From Flexivirga endophytica (GTDB taxonomy: Bacteria; Actinomycetota; Actinomycetes; Actinomycetales; Dermatophilaceae), in NCBI RefSeq assembly GCF_014640635.1, contig NZ_BMHI01000007.1, positions 62,001 through 126,000 on the forward strand: a stretch of 64,000 nt of DNA, in the 5' to 3' direction. Below are positions 16,962 to 25,012 of this stretch, piece after piece. A program made the translations under genes and the position numbers. The first letter of the stretch is position 1; each line of letters begins with the position of its first letter. Below the pieces are notes generated by a model, which saw only the letters and a program-made list of their open reading frames with translations, ran no database searches and had not been told where the DNA came from.

Positions 16962-18467
16962 GTGAGTGAGAAGCAGCAGAAGTCGCAGTCCCGCAGCCAG
17001 CCGTCGCCCGAGGCCTTCCGGAAGTTCATCAGCTCCGGTTGGACCCCGCGCGGCGACCACACCCCGGCGCGCGCGGACGTCGCCGACTACGCCGCAAAAC
17101 GCCGCGAACAGGTGTCCGAAGCGTTCCCGGGCGAGCGCCTCGTCATACCCGCCGGTGGACTGAAGGTCCGCAGCAACGACACCGACTACATCTTCCGGCC
17201 GCACTCGGCGTTCGCGCACCTGACCGGTCTGGGCGCCGACCGTGAGCCCGACGCGGTGCTCGTGCTCGAGCCGCGCGACGGCGGGCACGAGGCGGTTCTC
17301 TACTTCCGCCCGCTGGCCGGTCGCGACACCGAGGAGTTCTTCGCCGACGCACGCTATGGCGAGTTCTGGGTCGGCAGCCGCCCGACGACCGAGGACATCG
17401 AGGCCGAGCTGGGTGTGACCGCCCGGCACATCGACGAGTTCATCGACGCGGTCGCCAAGGACGCCGGTGAAATCGGCGTGCGGGTCGTGCGCGACGCCGA
17501 CGCCGAGGTCACCGCCACCGTCGACAAAGCACGGACCGCAGAGGCCGAGACCGAGTCGGCCGCCGAGCAGCGCGTCGAGGCCGACGCCGAGCTGGGGCGC
17601 CTGCTGTCGACGTTGCGTCTTGTCAAGGACGCGTGGGAGATCGAGCAGATGCGTCAGGCCGTCGACGCCACAGCCGAAGGCTTCGAGGCCGTCATCGCCG
17701 AGCTGGCCGAAGCCGTCCGCCGCGGCCGCGGCGAGCGCTGGGTCGAAGGCGTCTTCGGGCTGCACGCACGGCACAAGGGCAACGGCGTCGGTTACGAATC
17801 CATCTGTGCCGCAGGCGATCACGCCAACACGCTGCACTGGATCAAGAACACCGGCGACGTGCACGAGGACGACCTGGTGCTGCTCGACGCAGGCGTCGAG
17901 GTCGACTCGCTCTACACCGCGGACATCACCCGCACGCTCCCGGTCGACGGCACCTACAGCGACGCGCAGCGCAAGGTCTACGAAGCCGTGTATGCCGCCC
18001 AGCAGGCCGGCATCGCCGCAGTGAAGCCGGGCAACAAGTTCTCCGACATACACGACGCCGCAATTCGAGTGATCGCCGAGCACCTCTACGAGTGGGGCCT
18101 GCTGCCCGACGGCGTCGACGTCGACGCGACGCTCGACAAGGAGCAGGGCCAGTACCACCGCCGCTGGATGGTGCACGGCACCAGCCACCACCTCGGCATC
18201 GACGTGCACGACTGCGCGCTCGCCCTGCGTGAGGACTACATGGACGCCGAGCTGAAGCCCGGGATGATCCTCACGGTGGAGCCGGGCCTCTACTTCAAGG
18301 CCGACGACGAGCTGGTGCCGCAGGAGTTGCGCGGCAGCGGTGTGCGCATCGAGGACGACGTGCTGGTGACCGAGGAAGGCCACGAGGTCCTGTCCGCGAA
18401 CATCCCCAGCAAGCTCGAGGACGTCGAGGCGTGGATCGCGCGAGTGCGGGATGGCGCCACGGCCTGA
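16962..18467 (+). CDS. pepP: Xaa-Pro aminopeptidase (M24B)
   Basis: The protein has 501 residues from the GTG at 16962. An N-terminal aminopeptidase-P domain includes YIFRPHSAFAHLTG. The C-terminal creatinase/pita-bread domain has the five di-manganese ligands: Asp in VLLDAGVEVDSLYTADITR (two), His in HGTSHHLG, Glu in LTVEPGLYF and Glu in SGVRIEDDV. The enzyme removes N-terminal residues preceding proline in the cytosol. Length is somewhat above the 440 residues of E. coli PepP, owing to an acidic insertion near residues 190-215. A perfect 18-bp terminator hairpin follows the gene. Confidence 0.95.
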   Translation: MSEKQQKSQSRSQPSPEAFRKFISSGWTPRGDHTPARADVADYAAKRREQVSEAFPGERLVIPAGGLKVRSNDTDYIFRPHSAFAHLTGLGADREPDAVLVLEPRDGGHEAVLYFRPLAGRDTEEFFADARYGEFWVGSRPTTEDIEAELGVTARHIDEFIDAVAKDAGEIGVRVVRDADAEVTATVDKARTAEAETESAAEQRVEADAELGRLLSTLRLVKDAWEIEQMRQAVDATAEGFEAVIAELAEAVRRGRGERWVEGVFGLHARHKGNGVGYESICAAGDHANTLHWIKNTGDVHEDDLVLLDAGVEVDSLYTADITRTLPVDGTYSDAQRKVYEAVYAAQQAGIAAVKPGNKFSDIHDAAIRVIAEHLYEWGLLPDGVDVDATLDKEQGQYHRRWMVHGTSHHLGIDVHDCALALREDYMDAELKPGMILTVEPGLYFKADDELVPQELRGSGVRIEDDVLVTEEGHEVLSANIPSKLEDVEAWIARVRDGATA

Positions 18468-18503
18468 CCCGAGCACATCCGGGCACTCGCCCCGGACATG
18501 ACG

Positions 18504-18548
18504 AACGGCTGGTGCCGGCACTCCCCGATAGTGCCGGCACCAGCCGTT
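18504..18548 (+). terminator. Intrinsic terminator after pepP
   Basis: A perfect 18-bp stem (18504-18521 with 18531-18548) with a 9-nt loop is followed by TCCTCCCC, a weak pyrimidine tail. Confidence 0.75.
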
Positions 18549-18791
18549 TCCTCCCCATGTGCTCCGAACCAGATGGACCGGAGCCGAGTCCCCGCTGTGC
18601 TGATACTGGATGGACGACGCGGCGACGCATTCCGTTGCGTCCGGTTCCAGGACGTGTCCCATTCGTTATCGAACCCGGAAACGCGCCCGTGTCAGAGCCT
18701 CAGTCCCGGACGCCATGACTTCACACGTGGCTGGGTTGTGGGTGGTCACGTCATCGTGTTGGTCAGCGGGCTGGATCTCGCGTCCGCCGGC

Positions 18792-18889
18792 GACCGGCGC
18801 CGATCAAGACGACGAAACGACAACCCGGCCATGGCGACAAGCCACGACAACCCACCGAACGACAACCGGACGCCGCGGAGACGACGACC
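18792..18889. repeat. 98-bp direct repeat, unit 1
   Basis: It matches unit 2 (18928-19025) at 96 of 98 positions, with a 136-bp period. It contains three copies of ACGACAACC at 18817, 18844 and 18859. Confidence 0.95.
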
Positions 18890-18927
18890 GGGTCGGTCTG
18901 GGCGACGAGCGAGCTTGCGAGCCAGGT

Positions 18928-19025
18928 GACCGGCGCCGATCAGGACGACGAAACGACAACCCGGCCATGGCGACAGGCCACGACAACCCACCGAACGACA
19001 ACCGGACGCCGCGGAGACGACGACC
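18928..19025. repeat. 98-bp direct repeat, unit 2
   Basis: This is the second unit, with ACGACAACC at 18953, 18980 and 18995, at the same internal spacings (27 and 15) as unit 1. Confidence 0.95.
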
Positions 19026-19098
19026 AGCCCGGAGCCGGCGCACCGCGAGCCTGCGAGCGGCAGCCGGCACCGGGCTGCGAGGAGTCGCAGCAGAAGAC

Positions 19099-19800
19099 TC
19101 AGTACACGTAGACCTGGCGACCGTTGACGAGGTAGCCGGACCCGATGAGCTTGTCCTGCGCGGCCAGCGACAACCGGCAGCAACCGTGCGAGGCGTTGTA
19201 GGTCGGCACGCTCGTCGAACCGTGCACCGCGATGCCACCGTTGAAGTAGTAGGGCTTGTACATCGAGCCCAGTGCCCCGGTCTGCCAGCCGTTGACGTGG
19301 CTCCGGACGGTGAACTTCCCGCTCGGGGTGCGGCCGTCATACCAACGACCCCAGGCGTAGAACGGCTTGTTGGCGCCGGTGCTGGTGTTGAGCGTGTAGC
19401 GGACGGTGGATCCCCACACGACCAGCAACAACTGCCGGGACTTGTCGATCTCGATGCGGTGGCCGTAGCCGTAGCGCGCCGGTCGCCGGGTGTTGGACGC
19501 GACCCGGGTCCAGGTCAGCGGTCCGACGATGCCGTCGCGGACGAGGCTCCATGCCTTCTGCAGCGCGAAGACCGCTTGCTGGGTCTGCCCGCCGAAGACG
19601 CCGTCGGCTGCCCCGCACCAGTAGCCGACAGCATTGAGTCGCTGTTGCAGGTATGTGACGCTCGAACCGCGACTGCCGTACTGGACGGTGGGTCTGGTCG
19701 CGGCCTCCGCGCTGCCTGCTGTTGCCACCCCGACCACGGCGAGGGCGCCGACTGCCGCCGCCCCGCCGAGTGCCTGCCGACGTGCTATCGATGTATTCAT
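19099..19800 (-). CDS. Secreted L,D-transpeptidase with peptidoglycan-binding domain
   Basis: The protein has 233 residues from the ATG at 19800, which has GGGGGAAG just upstream. The signal sequence contains twin arginines (SIARRQALGG) and an Ala-rich core ending AGSAEA, suggesting Tat export. Residues about 45-100 are a PG_binding_1 repeat (YGSRGSSVTYLQQRLNAVG). The C-terminal YkuD domain has the catalytic motif HGSTSVPTYNASHGCCRLS, with Cys in SHGC. It would form 3-3 cross-links or attach proteins to peptidoglycan. The residue after the catalytic Cys is a second Cys where most family members have Ile or Val. It is transcribed alone, towards the 98-bp repeats. Confidence 0.9.
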   Translation of the reverse strand: MNTSIARRQALGGAAAVGALAVVGVATAGSAEAATRPTVQYGSRGSSVTYLQQRLNAVGYWCGAADGVFGGQTQQAVFALQKAWSLVRDGIVGPLTWTRVASNTRRPARYGYGHRIEIDKSRQLLLVVWGSTVRYTLNTSTGANKPFYAWGRWYDGRTPSGKFTVRSHVNGWQTGALGSMYKPYYFNGGIAVHGSTSVPTYNASHGCCRLSLAAQDKLIGSGYLVNGRQVYVY

Positions 19801-19965
19801 TTCTTCCCCCAAATTCTGCGAGCCACCCGGTCGGGCAACTCCGTCGATCCCCCCTCGACGACTCCATCGTCGCCGCGGCTCATGGGGTATGACGTATTAA
19901 TCCTCGATTCGGTTGTCCACCTGTCCAGCTCAATTTCCGGAAGGCCGTCGGGATACGCTCGCCGC

Positions 19966-20433
19966 ATGTCGGAAGTGACCGCAGCACTGGCCAAATCGAA
20001 GGTCGCGTGGCTGCTCGTGCCACCCGATGTCACGGTCCCCTGTTGGTATGCCGCCACCGGCGAAACGGCATACGTCGTCGGCGGAGACGGCGAGCAGCCG
20101 CTACCGGAGCTGCCGACCGAGCTGCGAATCATCCTTCGCGACAAGGAGACTCGACGCGCGATCGGTCCGGTGCCCGCTCGTGCACGCCGCGTCGAGCCCG
20201 GCTCCGAGGATTGGGAGGCGGCCACGACGGCCCTGCTGGGCGCGCGGCAGAGCAACCCGGTCGAAGGAGTGCGCGAGCGCTGGGCGGCGCATTGCGCTGT
20301 CTGGTCGCTCGACCTCAGCATGCCGAGCGAGCCGGTTTCCGACCCCTCACAGCAACCGCAGGCAGCAGCCGACGAAAGCGGATCTGGCAGCCACGCCGAT
20401 CCGGCGCCGCGCGCATCGGACACACCTGACTAA
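19966..20433 (+). CDS. Conserved hypothetical protein upstream of the MgtE-like gene
   Basis: The protein has 155 residues from the ATG at 19966; a much longer open frame upstream has no gene-like content. The body contains WLLVPPDVTVPCWYA and a charged middle, RDKETRRAIGPVPARARRVEPGS. The C-terminus is low-complexity Ser/Gln/Ala. No transmembrane or enzyme motif is seen. It sits 10 bases before the MgtE_N/CBS gene and probably shares its transcript. Similar pairs occur in other actinobacteria, as I recall, but the function is unknown. Confidence 0.7.
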   Translation: MSEVTAALAKSKVAWLLVPPDVTVPCWYAATGETAYVVGGDGEQPLPELPTELRIILRDKETRRAIGPVPARARRVEPGSEDWEAATTALLGARQSNPVEGVRERWAAHCAVWSLDLSMPSEPVSDPSQQPQAAADESGSGSHADPAPRASDTPD

Positions 20434-20443
20434 CCTTTCGCAG

Positions 20444-21751
20444 GTGAGCAGCCGAGTTTTCGTGGCCCGGATCGCCGGACTCACCGTGCTGGACCCCCTG
20501 GGGGACCGTGTCGGGAGGGTCCGGGACGTCGTCATGACCTTCGGCGGCTCCGAGCCTCGGGCGATCGGCCTGGTCACCGAAGTGCCCGGCAAGCGTCGCG
20601 TCTTCGTGCCGATGACCCGCGTCACCAGTGTCGACGCCGGAGCGGTCATCACCACCGGCCTGGTCAACATGCGTCGCTTCGAGCAACGCGCCGGCGAAAC
20701 CCTTGTGTTGGCGGAGCTTTTCGACCGCAGAGTGCAGGTTCGCGACGGCGATGAGACGTTCATCGGCCTGGTCGAGGACATCGCGATCGAGCAGAACCTG
20801 CGCCGCGACTGGGTCCTGGCCAAGGTCTTCGTCCGGCACGTCGACGGCGTCTCGTCCGCGTCGAAGGCGATGTCACGTCTGACGCGCCGGCGCAGCGGCA
20901 AGACGATGCTGGTCGACGCGCACGACGTGACCGGCCTGCACCAGCAGGCGAGCGCGCAGAGCGCGGAGCGCCTCCTGGAGGAGTACGAAGACCTGCGGGT
21001 CGCCGACCTCGCCGAGGTGATCCACGACCTCAACCCCAAGCGGCGGGCCGAGGTCGCCGCCGCGATGGACGACCACAAGCTGGCCGATGTCCTCGAGGAA
21101 CTGCCCGAGGACGACCAGATCGAGATCATCGCCGGCCTCGACACCGAGCGTGCCGCCGACGTCCTCGAGGCGATGGAGCCCGACGACGCAGCGGACCTGC
21201 TGTCCGATCTCCCCTCGGAGCAGGCCGAGCAGCTGTTGCAGTTGATGGAGCCGGACGAGGCGGCGCCGTTGCGCCGGTTGCTGTCGTATGACGAGAACAC
21301 TGCCGGCGGACTGATGACCACCGAGCCGGTCGTGCTCGGCCCGGAGGCCACGATCGCCGAGGCACTGGCCGTCGTACGCCGGGAGGAGCTGGCTCCCGCC
21401 CTCGCGTCCGCCGTCTTCGTCAGCCGCCCACCGCTGGAGACGCCGACGGGGAGATTCATCGGGCTGGTGCACACCCAGAAGTTGCTCCGCGAGCCGCCGC
21501 AGACCGCTGTCGGCACGATCGTGGACAAGACCATCGAGCCGGTCGGCGTCGACGCTCCTCTGGGTGAGGTGACCCGGCAGCTCGCGACATACAACCTGGT
21601 GAGCATGCCGGTGGTGGACGAGGCCGGGCGATTGCTGGGCGCCGTCACCGTTGACGACGTTCTCGACCACATCCTGCCCGACGACTGGCGCGAGGCACGG
21701 CACGATCCGCGGCCCTCCGACGCTCCGGCGACCGACGAGGAGGTCGTCTGA
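20444..21751 (+). CDS. MgtE N-domain/CBS protein without the transport channel
   Basis: The protein has 435 residues from the GTG at 20444. The N-terminal part (1-150) resembles a PRC-barrel (ARIAGLTVLDPLGDRVGRVRDVV). Residues 165-280 are MgtE intracellular N-domain repeats (LAEVIHDLNPKRRAEV, LEELPEDDQIEII, MEPDDAADLLSDL). Residues 285-420 are two CBS domains with the MgtE-like ENTAGGLMTTEP. The five-helix MgtE channel is absent; the protein ends after CBS2 with an acidic tail. It is therefore probably a soluble Mg2+ or nucleotide sensor rather than a transporter. Its stop overlaps the DUF1003 gene start by one base, which suggests joint function with that membrane protein. Confidence 0.88.
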   Translation: MSSRVFVARIAGLTVLDPLGDRVGRVRDVVMTFGGSEPRAIGLVTEVPGKRRVFVPMTRVTSVDAGAVITTGLVNMRRFEQRAGETLVLAELFDRRVQVRDGDETFIGLVEDIAIEQNLRRDWVLAKVFVRHVDGVSSASKAMSRLTRRRSGKTMLVDAHDVTGLHQQASAQSAERLLEEYEDLRVADLAEVIHDLNPKRRAEVAAAMDDHKLADVLEELPEDDQIEIIAGLDTERAADVLEAMEPDDAADLLSDLPSEQAEQLLQLMEPDEAAPLRRLLSYDENTAGGLMTTEPVVLGPEATIAEALAVVRREELAPALASAVFVSRPPLETPTGRFIGLVHTQKLLREPPQTAVGTIVDKTIEPVGVDAPLGEVTRQLATYNLVSMPVVDEAGRLLGAVTVDDVLDHILPDDWREARHDPRPSDAPATDEEVV

Positions 21752-22326
21752 TGGCGGACCGCGACGAGGAGCGTCGCGGTCGTCGGCGCCGCCGCGAGTC
21801 CGCGCGCCTGGACCAGCCGCGTGAGGCGGAACGTCGATGGTTGCCACGGCCCAGCTTCGACAAGGAGACCTTCGGTGTTCTGAGCGAGGCGTTCGCGCGG
21901 TGGATGGGCACCGCGCAGTTCCTCGTGCTGATGACGGTCTTCGTGGGTGTCTGGCTGGCTTGGAACACCTTCCTGCCGCCGAGCGCGCAGTTCGACCCGC
22001 GAGCGCAGAACTACACACTGTTGACCCTGATCCTCAGCCTGCAGGCGTCGTATGCCGCGCCGCTGATCCTGCTCGCGCAGAACCGGCAGGACGACCGGGA
22101 CCGGGTGGCGATCGAGTCCGACCGTGCCCGCGACGAGCGCAATCTGGCCGACACCGAGTTCCTCACCCGCGAGGTGGCGTCGCTGCGACTGGCCACTCGT
22201 GACACGGCCACGCGTGACTTCGTCCGTTCCGAGCTGCGGTCGCTGCTGGAGGAGATGGAAGAACGCGGTTTCCTGCGCCACCCGGATCAACCGGACGACG
22301 ACGGCGACGAAGCGGCGCGGGCATAG
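21751..22326 (+). CDS. DUF1003 membrane protein
   Basis: The protein has 191 residues. A basic N-terminus (about 35 residues, RRGRRRRRES) leads into two transmembrane segments, FLVLMTVFVGVWLAWNTF and the one around YTLLTLILSLQASYAAPLILL. A long charged helix follows, with RVAIESDRARDERNLADTEF, where DUF1003 proteins end. The start overlaps the preceding stop (TGATG). DUF1003 is often found next to MgtE_N/CBS proteins in actinobacteria. A regulatory subunit or small channel is possible, but there is no experimental assignment I can cite. Confidence 0.88.
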   Translation: MADRDEERRGRRRRRESARLDQPREAERRWLPRPSFDKETFGVLSEAFARWMGTAQFLVLMTVFVGVWLAWNTFLPPSAQFDPRAQNYTLLTLILSLQASYAAPLILLAQNRQDDRDRVAIESDRARDERNLADTEFLTREVASLRLATRDTATRDFVRSELRSLLEEMEERGFLRHPDQPDDDGDEAARA

Positions 22327-22436
22327 CTCGGCGCTCCGCTCCGACGACCGTCGGGCCATCGGGACGGCAACAGCACCCTATGGCCCCGGTCACACCGGCT
22401 GACCTGCCCAGTGGGTGTCGCTGACCGGCTCCTACC

Positions 22437-23579
22437 ATGGAAGACATGCCCACCCCTTCGCTGGACGCCATTCGCGCTGCACTGGCCGATGTGCAGGATC
22501 CCGAGATCCATCGGCCCATCACCGAGCTCAACATGGTCGAGTCGGTCGACATCGCCGACGACGGCAAAGTCACCGTCACCATCCTGTTGACCATCGCCGG
22601 CTGTCCGATGAAGACGCGCCTGCAGACCGACACCACCGCGGCCGTCAGCAAGGTCGAGGGCGTCACGTCCGTCGACGTGCGCCTCGGCGTCATGTCCGAC
22701 GAGCAGCGTGCCGCGCTGAAGGACCACCTGCGTGGTGGCCAGGCCGACAAGGAGATCCCCTTCGCCAAGCCCGGCTCGCTGACCCGCGTCTACGCGGTCG
22801 CCTCCGGCAAGGGTGGTGTCGGCAAGTCGTCCGTCACCGTCAATCTTGCTGCCGCACTTGCGGATTCGGGTCTGAGCGTCGGTGTCGTGGACGCCGATAT
22901 CTACGGTTTCTCGGTGCCGCGCATGCTGGGTGTCGAGAACCGCCCGACCCAGGTCGACGACATGATCCTGCCGCCGGACAGCCACGGCGTGAAGGTCATC
23001 TCGATCGGCATGTTCGTGCCCGGCAACCAGCCCGTCGTATGGCGCGGCCCGATGCTGCACCGCGCCCTCCAGCAGTTCCTGGCCGACGTCTTCTGGGGCG
23101 ACCTGGACGTGCTCCTGCTCGACCTGCCGCCCGGCACCGGCGACATCGCCATCTCGGTCGCCCAGCTGATCCCGAACGCCGAGATCCTGGTCGTGACCAC
23201 CCCGCAGCAGGCTGCCGCCGAGGTTGCCGAGCGGGCCGGGGCGATCGCGTTGCAGACCAAGCAGCGGGTTGCCGGCGTCATCGAGAACATGTCCTGGATG
23301 GAATTGCCTGACGGCAGCCGTCAGGAGATCTTCGGCAGCGGCGGCGGCCAGCAGGTTGCCGAGTCGCTGACCCGGTCGATCGGCGCACCGGTCGAGCTCC
23401 TGGGTCAGATCCCGCTCGACGTGACTCTGCGCGAGGGCTCCGACAACGGCACCCCGGTCGTGCTCGAGCACCCGGACTCCCCGGCCGCGGTCGCCCTGCG
23501 TGGCATCGCCAAGGGCCTCGGCACCCGCTCGCGCGGTCTCGCCGGCCGCTCACTCGGCCTCACCCCCGCCGGCCGCTGA
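22437..23579 (+). CDS. mrp: Mrp/NBP35 family P-loop ATPase
   Basis: The protein has 380 residues. The N-terminal DUF59/MIP18 domain (VQDPEIHRPITELNMVESVD) includes the conserved Cys in TIAGCPMKT. The Mrp ATPase follows with deviant Walker A VASGKGGVGKSSVTVNLA, VDADIYGFS and LLLDLPPGTGD. It is a carrier or assembly ATPase for iron-sulfur clusters. The CxxC that bridges clusters in some Mrp proteins is not obvious (the segment reads IENMSWMELPDG), which is common in actinobacterial members as I recall. Starts at 22437 and 22446 are both possible; GGAAG is too close to the second, so the first is kept. Confidence 0.93.
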   Translation: MEDMPTPSLDAIRAALADVQDPEIHRPITELNMVESVDIADDGKVTVTILLTIAGCPMKTRLQTDTTAAVSKVEGVTSVDVRLGVMSDEQRAALKDHLRGGQADKEIPFAKPGSLTRVYAVASGKGGVGKSSVTVNLAAALADSGLSVGVVDADIYGFSVPRMLGVENRPTQVDDMILPPDSHGVKVISIGMFVPGNQPVVWRGPMLHRALQQFLADVFWGDLDVLLLDLPPGTGDIAISVAQLIPNAEILVVTTPQQAAAEVAERAGAIALQTKQRVAGVIENMSWMELPDGSRQEIFGSGGGQQVAESLTRSIGAPVELLGQIPLDVTLREGSDNGTPVVLEHPDSPAAVALRGIAKGLGTRSRGLAGRSLGLTPAGR

Positions 23580-23607
23580 GGCCGCACGTGCCAAGGGTCC
23601 AGAACCG

Positions 23608-23677
23608 GCAACCGTCGCCGGTTATGAACGCCCCCCGCGGCCAATCCCCATTCACAAGTAGCAACCGTCGCCGGTTA
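23608..23677. repeat. Two 17-bp direct repeats, 53-bp period
   Basis: GCAACCGTCGCCGGTTA occurs at 23608-23624 and 23661-23677. The first copy also forms a small inverted repeat with AACCGGC just upstream. The 12-mer GAACCGGCAACC at 23602 recurs near 27925, upstream of the nfeD gene. Confidence 0.8.
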
Positions 23678-23740
23678 GGCACGCGGCGGCCCTGTTCAGG
23701 AGCGGCACCGACAGGCCGACGGCCGCGGAGACGACGATCG

Positions 23741-23796
23741 ACGAAATGCTGTTGGGCCTGAGCGAACTTGTTCGCCCAGGCCCAACAGCATTTCGT
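23741..23796. terminator. Strong bidirectional terminator between mrp and tatB
   Basis: A perfect 20-bp stem (23741-23760 with 23777-23796) is capped by a second small stem, GCGAA/TTCGC, at 23762-23775. It lies between two convergent genes. The 5' arm begins ACGAAATGCTG and the 3' arm ends GCATTTCGT, and no long T-run follows. Confidence 0.75.
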
Positions 23797-23821
23797 CGGG
23801 AGGAGTCGGAGGAGGAAGGAG

Positions 23822-24199
23822 TCAGGTCGCGTCGACGTCGAAGGGGGTCGCGCGGTCGGGGTCGAACTTGTGCGGGTCGTATGACGGTCCGGCCGCGAAC
23901 TGCGGGGTGTCATCACCCGCGTCGAACTCGTCCTCGTCTTCTGGGTCGGGGTCCAGCAGCGCGTCGCGCACGATCTTGCGGGGGTCGTACTGCCGCGGGT
24001 CGTAGGCCCGCCAGTTGATGTCCTCGAACTCCGGGCCCATCTGGTCCTTCAACTGCGACTTCGCACCCTCGGCCATGTCGCGCGCCTGCCGGATGTAGCC
24101 ACGCAGCTTGCCGACATACTCCGGCAGCCGGTCGGGACCGATCAGGGCAGCGGCGAGCGCGATGAGGATCAAGAACTCCCACCCGCTGATGCCAAACAT
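23822..24199 (-). CDS. tatB: Sec-independent translocase subunit TatB
   Basis: The protein has 125 residues from the ATG at 24199. The N-terminal membrane helix MFGISGWEFLILIALAAALI is followed by the TatA/B hinge GPDRLPEYVGKLRGYIRQ and an amphipathic helix. Then comes a long acidic tail with tyrosine-rich YDPRQYDPRKIV and a C-terminal SYDPHKFDPDRATPF. The Glu in the first helix (WEF) is the TatB hallmark. It works with TatA/TatC to export folded proteins, such as the Tat-signal L,D-transpeptidase nearby. It lies downstream of the sigE/anti-sigma pair on the same strand, as in mycobacteria, but 198 bases away. Confidence 0.93.
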   Translation of the reverse strand: MFGISGWEFLILIALAAALIGPDRLPEYVGKLRGYIRQARDMAEGAKSQLKDQMGPEFEDINWRAYDPRQYDPRKIVRDALLDPDPEDEDEFDAGDDTPQFAAGPSYDPHKFDPDRATPFDVDAT

Positions 24200-24397
24200 G
24201 TCGCGTCGGTCCCTTTCACATCGAAGTTTAATCCCAACGGGCACGCGAAGCTCGAGTTGCACCGGCGGCGTCGAGGAGTCCGCGACTCGCACACCGATGC
24301 CGATCGAGCGTCGCTGAAGCCACGACCGCCTGATTGTCGCACCCGCCGGGTGGCCGGGTAGTGGCGACCGGCAGATCGATGCTGCCGGTGCCGGTGC

Positions 24398-25012
24398 TCA
24401 GGGAGTCTGCTGCGCCGCGACCAGCGCGAACATCGGCATGTCGTGCGTCAGCGTGCCGCTGACCTTGTCGCGACGTTGGGCGACTTCGGTCGTCTGGGGC
24501 GCCGGGAGATTGCGGACCAGCGCAGCCCGGTCCGGCGATTCCTGGTGCGGGTTCTCGGGACCACGAGCGACGCCGGTGGCGGTCGATGCGACCAGTGCGA
24601 CGCCGACACAGCCGGCCACGGCGACGAGGGCGAACGCCATCGACTTGCGGGCCGACTGGTATTGCGGCGGTGCGCTACACGTGACGACGGCGGGCGCCGG
24701 GCGTGGTGCGGCGGCGGGCCGCTGGGGTGTCATGGCTGCCGCACCGAGCGGGCGTGCGGGTTCGGTCGACGCCAGCGACAAGAGCCCGGCCATCAACTGC
24801 TGATGTCCGCCGGAGTCGAAGCTGACCGAACGCAGCTGGGCAAGGATCGCGCGCTCCTGCTGCACGGCATAGCGGCAGTGCTCGCACACCGTCAGGTGCA
24901 CGTCGGCACGGTATTCCTCCTCCGCCGGAAGCAGCCCGTCGACATAGTCGGCGATCCGGTCACCGAGGTGCTCGTGCTGTGCGCGAGCGAACTGGTCGCG
25001 CGCGAAGAGCAT
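24398..25012 (-). CDS. rseA: Anti-sigma factor with zinc-binding ZAS domain (RseA-like)
   Basis: The protein has 204 residues from the ATG at 25012, which overlaps the sigma-factor stop (TGATG). The N-terminal domain carries the ZAS signature H-x3-C-x2-C in HLTVCEHCRYAV, preceded by the helix ADYVDGLLPAEEEYRADV. A low-complexity Pro/Ala linker leads to a single transmembrane helix, SMAFALVAVAGCVGVALVAS, and about 60 extracytoplasmic residues. It is expected to bind and hold SigE at the membrane until envelope or redox stress. Mycobacterial RseA of SigE has the same position and ZAS motif. The membrane helix matches other ZAS anti-sigmas. Confidence 0.9.
   Translation of the reverse strand: MLFARDQFARAQHEHLGDRIADYVDGLLPAEEEYRADVHLTVCEHCRYAVQQERAILAQLRSVSFDSGGHQQLMAGLLSLASTEPARPLGAAAMTPQRPAAAPRPAPAVVTCSAPPQYQSARKSMAFALVAVAGCVGVALVASTATGVARGPENPHQESPDRAALVRNLPAPQTTEVAQRRDKVSGTLTHDMPMFALVAAQQTP

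Larger units (their letters stand above)
18549..19098. other. 550-bp gene-free region with duplicated 98-bp unit
   Basis: This region lies between convergent pepP and the L,D-transpeptidase gene. Open frames cross it on both strands, but they translate as Arg/Asp/Asn-rich low-complexity sequence that merely mirrors the DNA repeats. I see no gene. The second half is occupied by two 98-bp direct repeats, each followed by a GCGAGCYTGCGAGC motif. Nothing recognisable is seen in 18549-18791. Confidence 0.7.

Noticed and set aside
16944-18662. 572-residue minus-strand open frame
   Set aside because: It is antisense to pepP, whose metal ligands are all present.
18804-19340. Minus-strand ORF across the 98-bp repeats
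   Set aside because: Repetitive Arg/Gly/Leu sequence with no ribosome site; it overlaps the real L,D-transpeptidase.
18610-19965. Upstream extension of the hypothetical protein at 19966
   Set aside because: The sequence mirrors the 98-bp DNA repeats and the antisense of the L,D-transpeptidase. A normal start exists at 19966.
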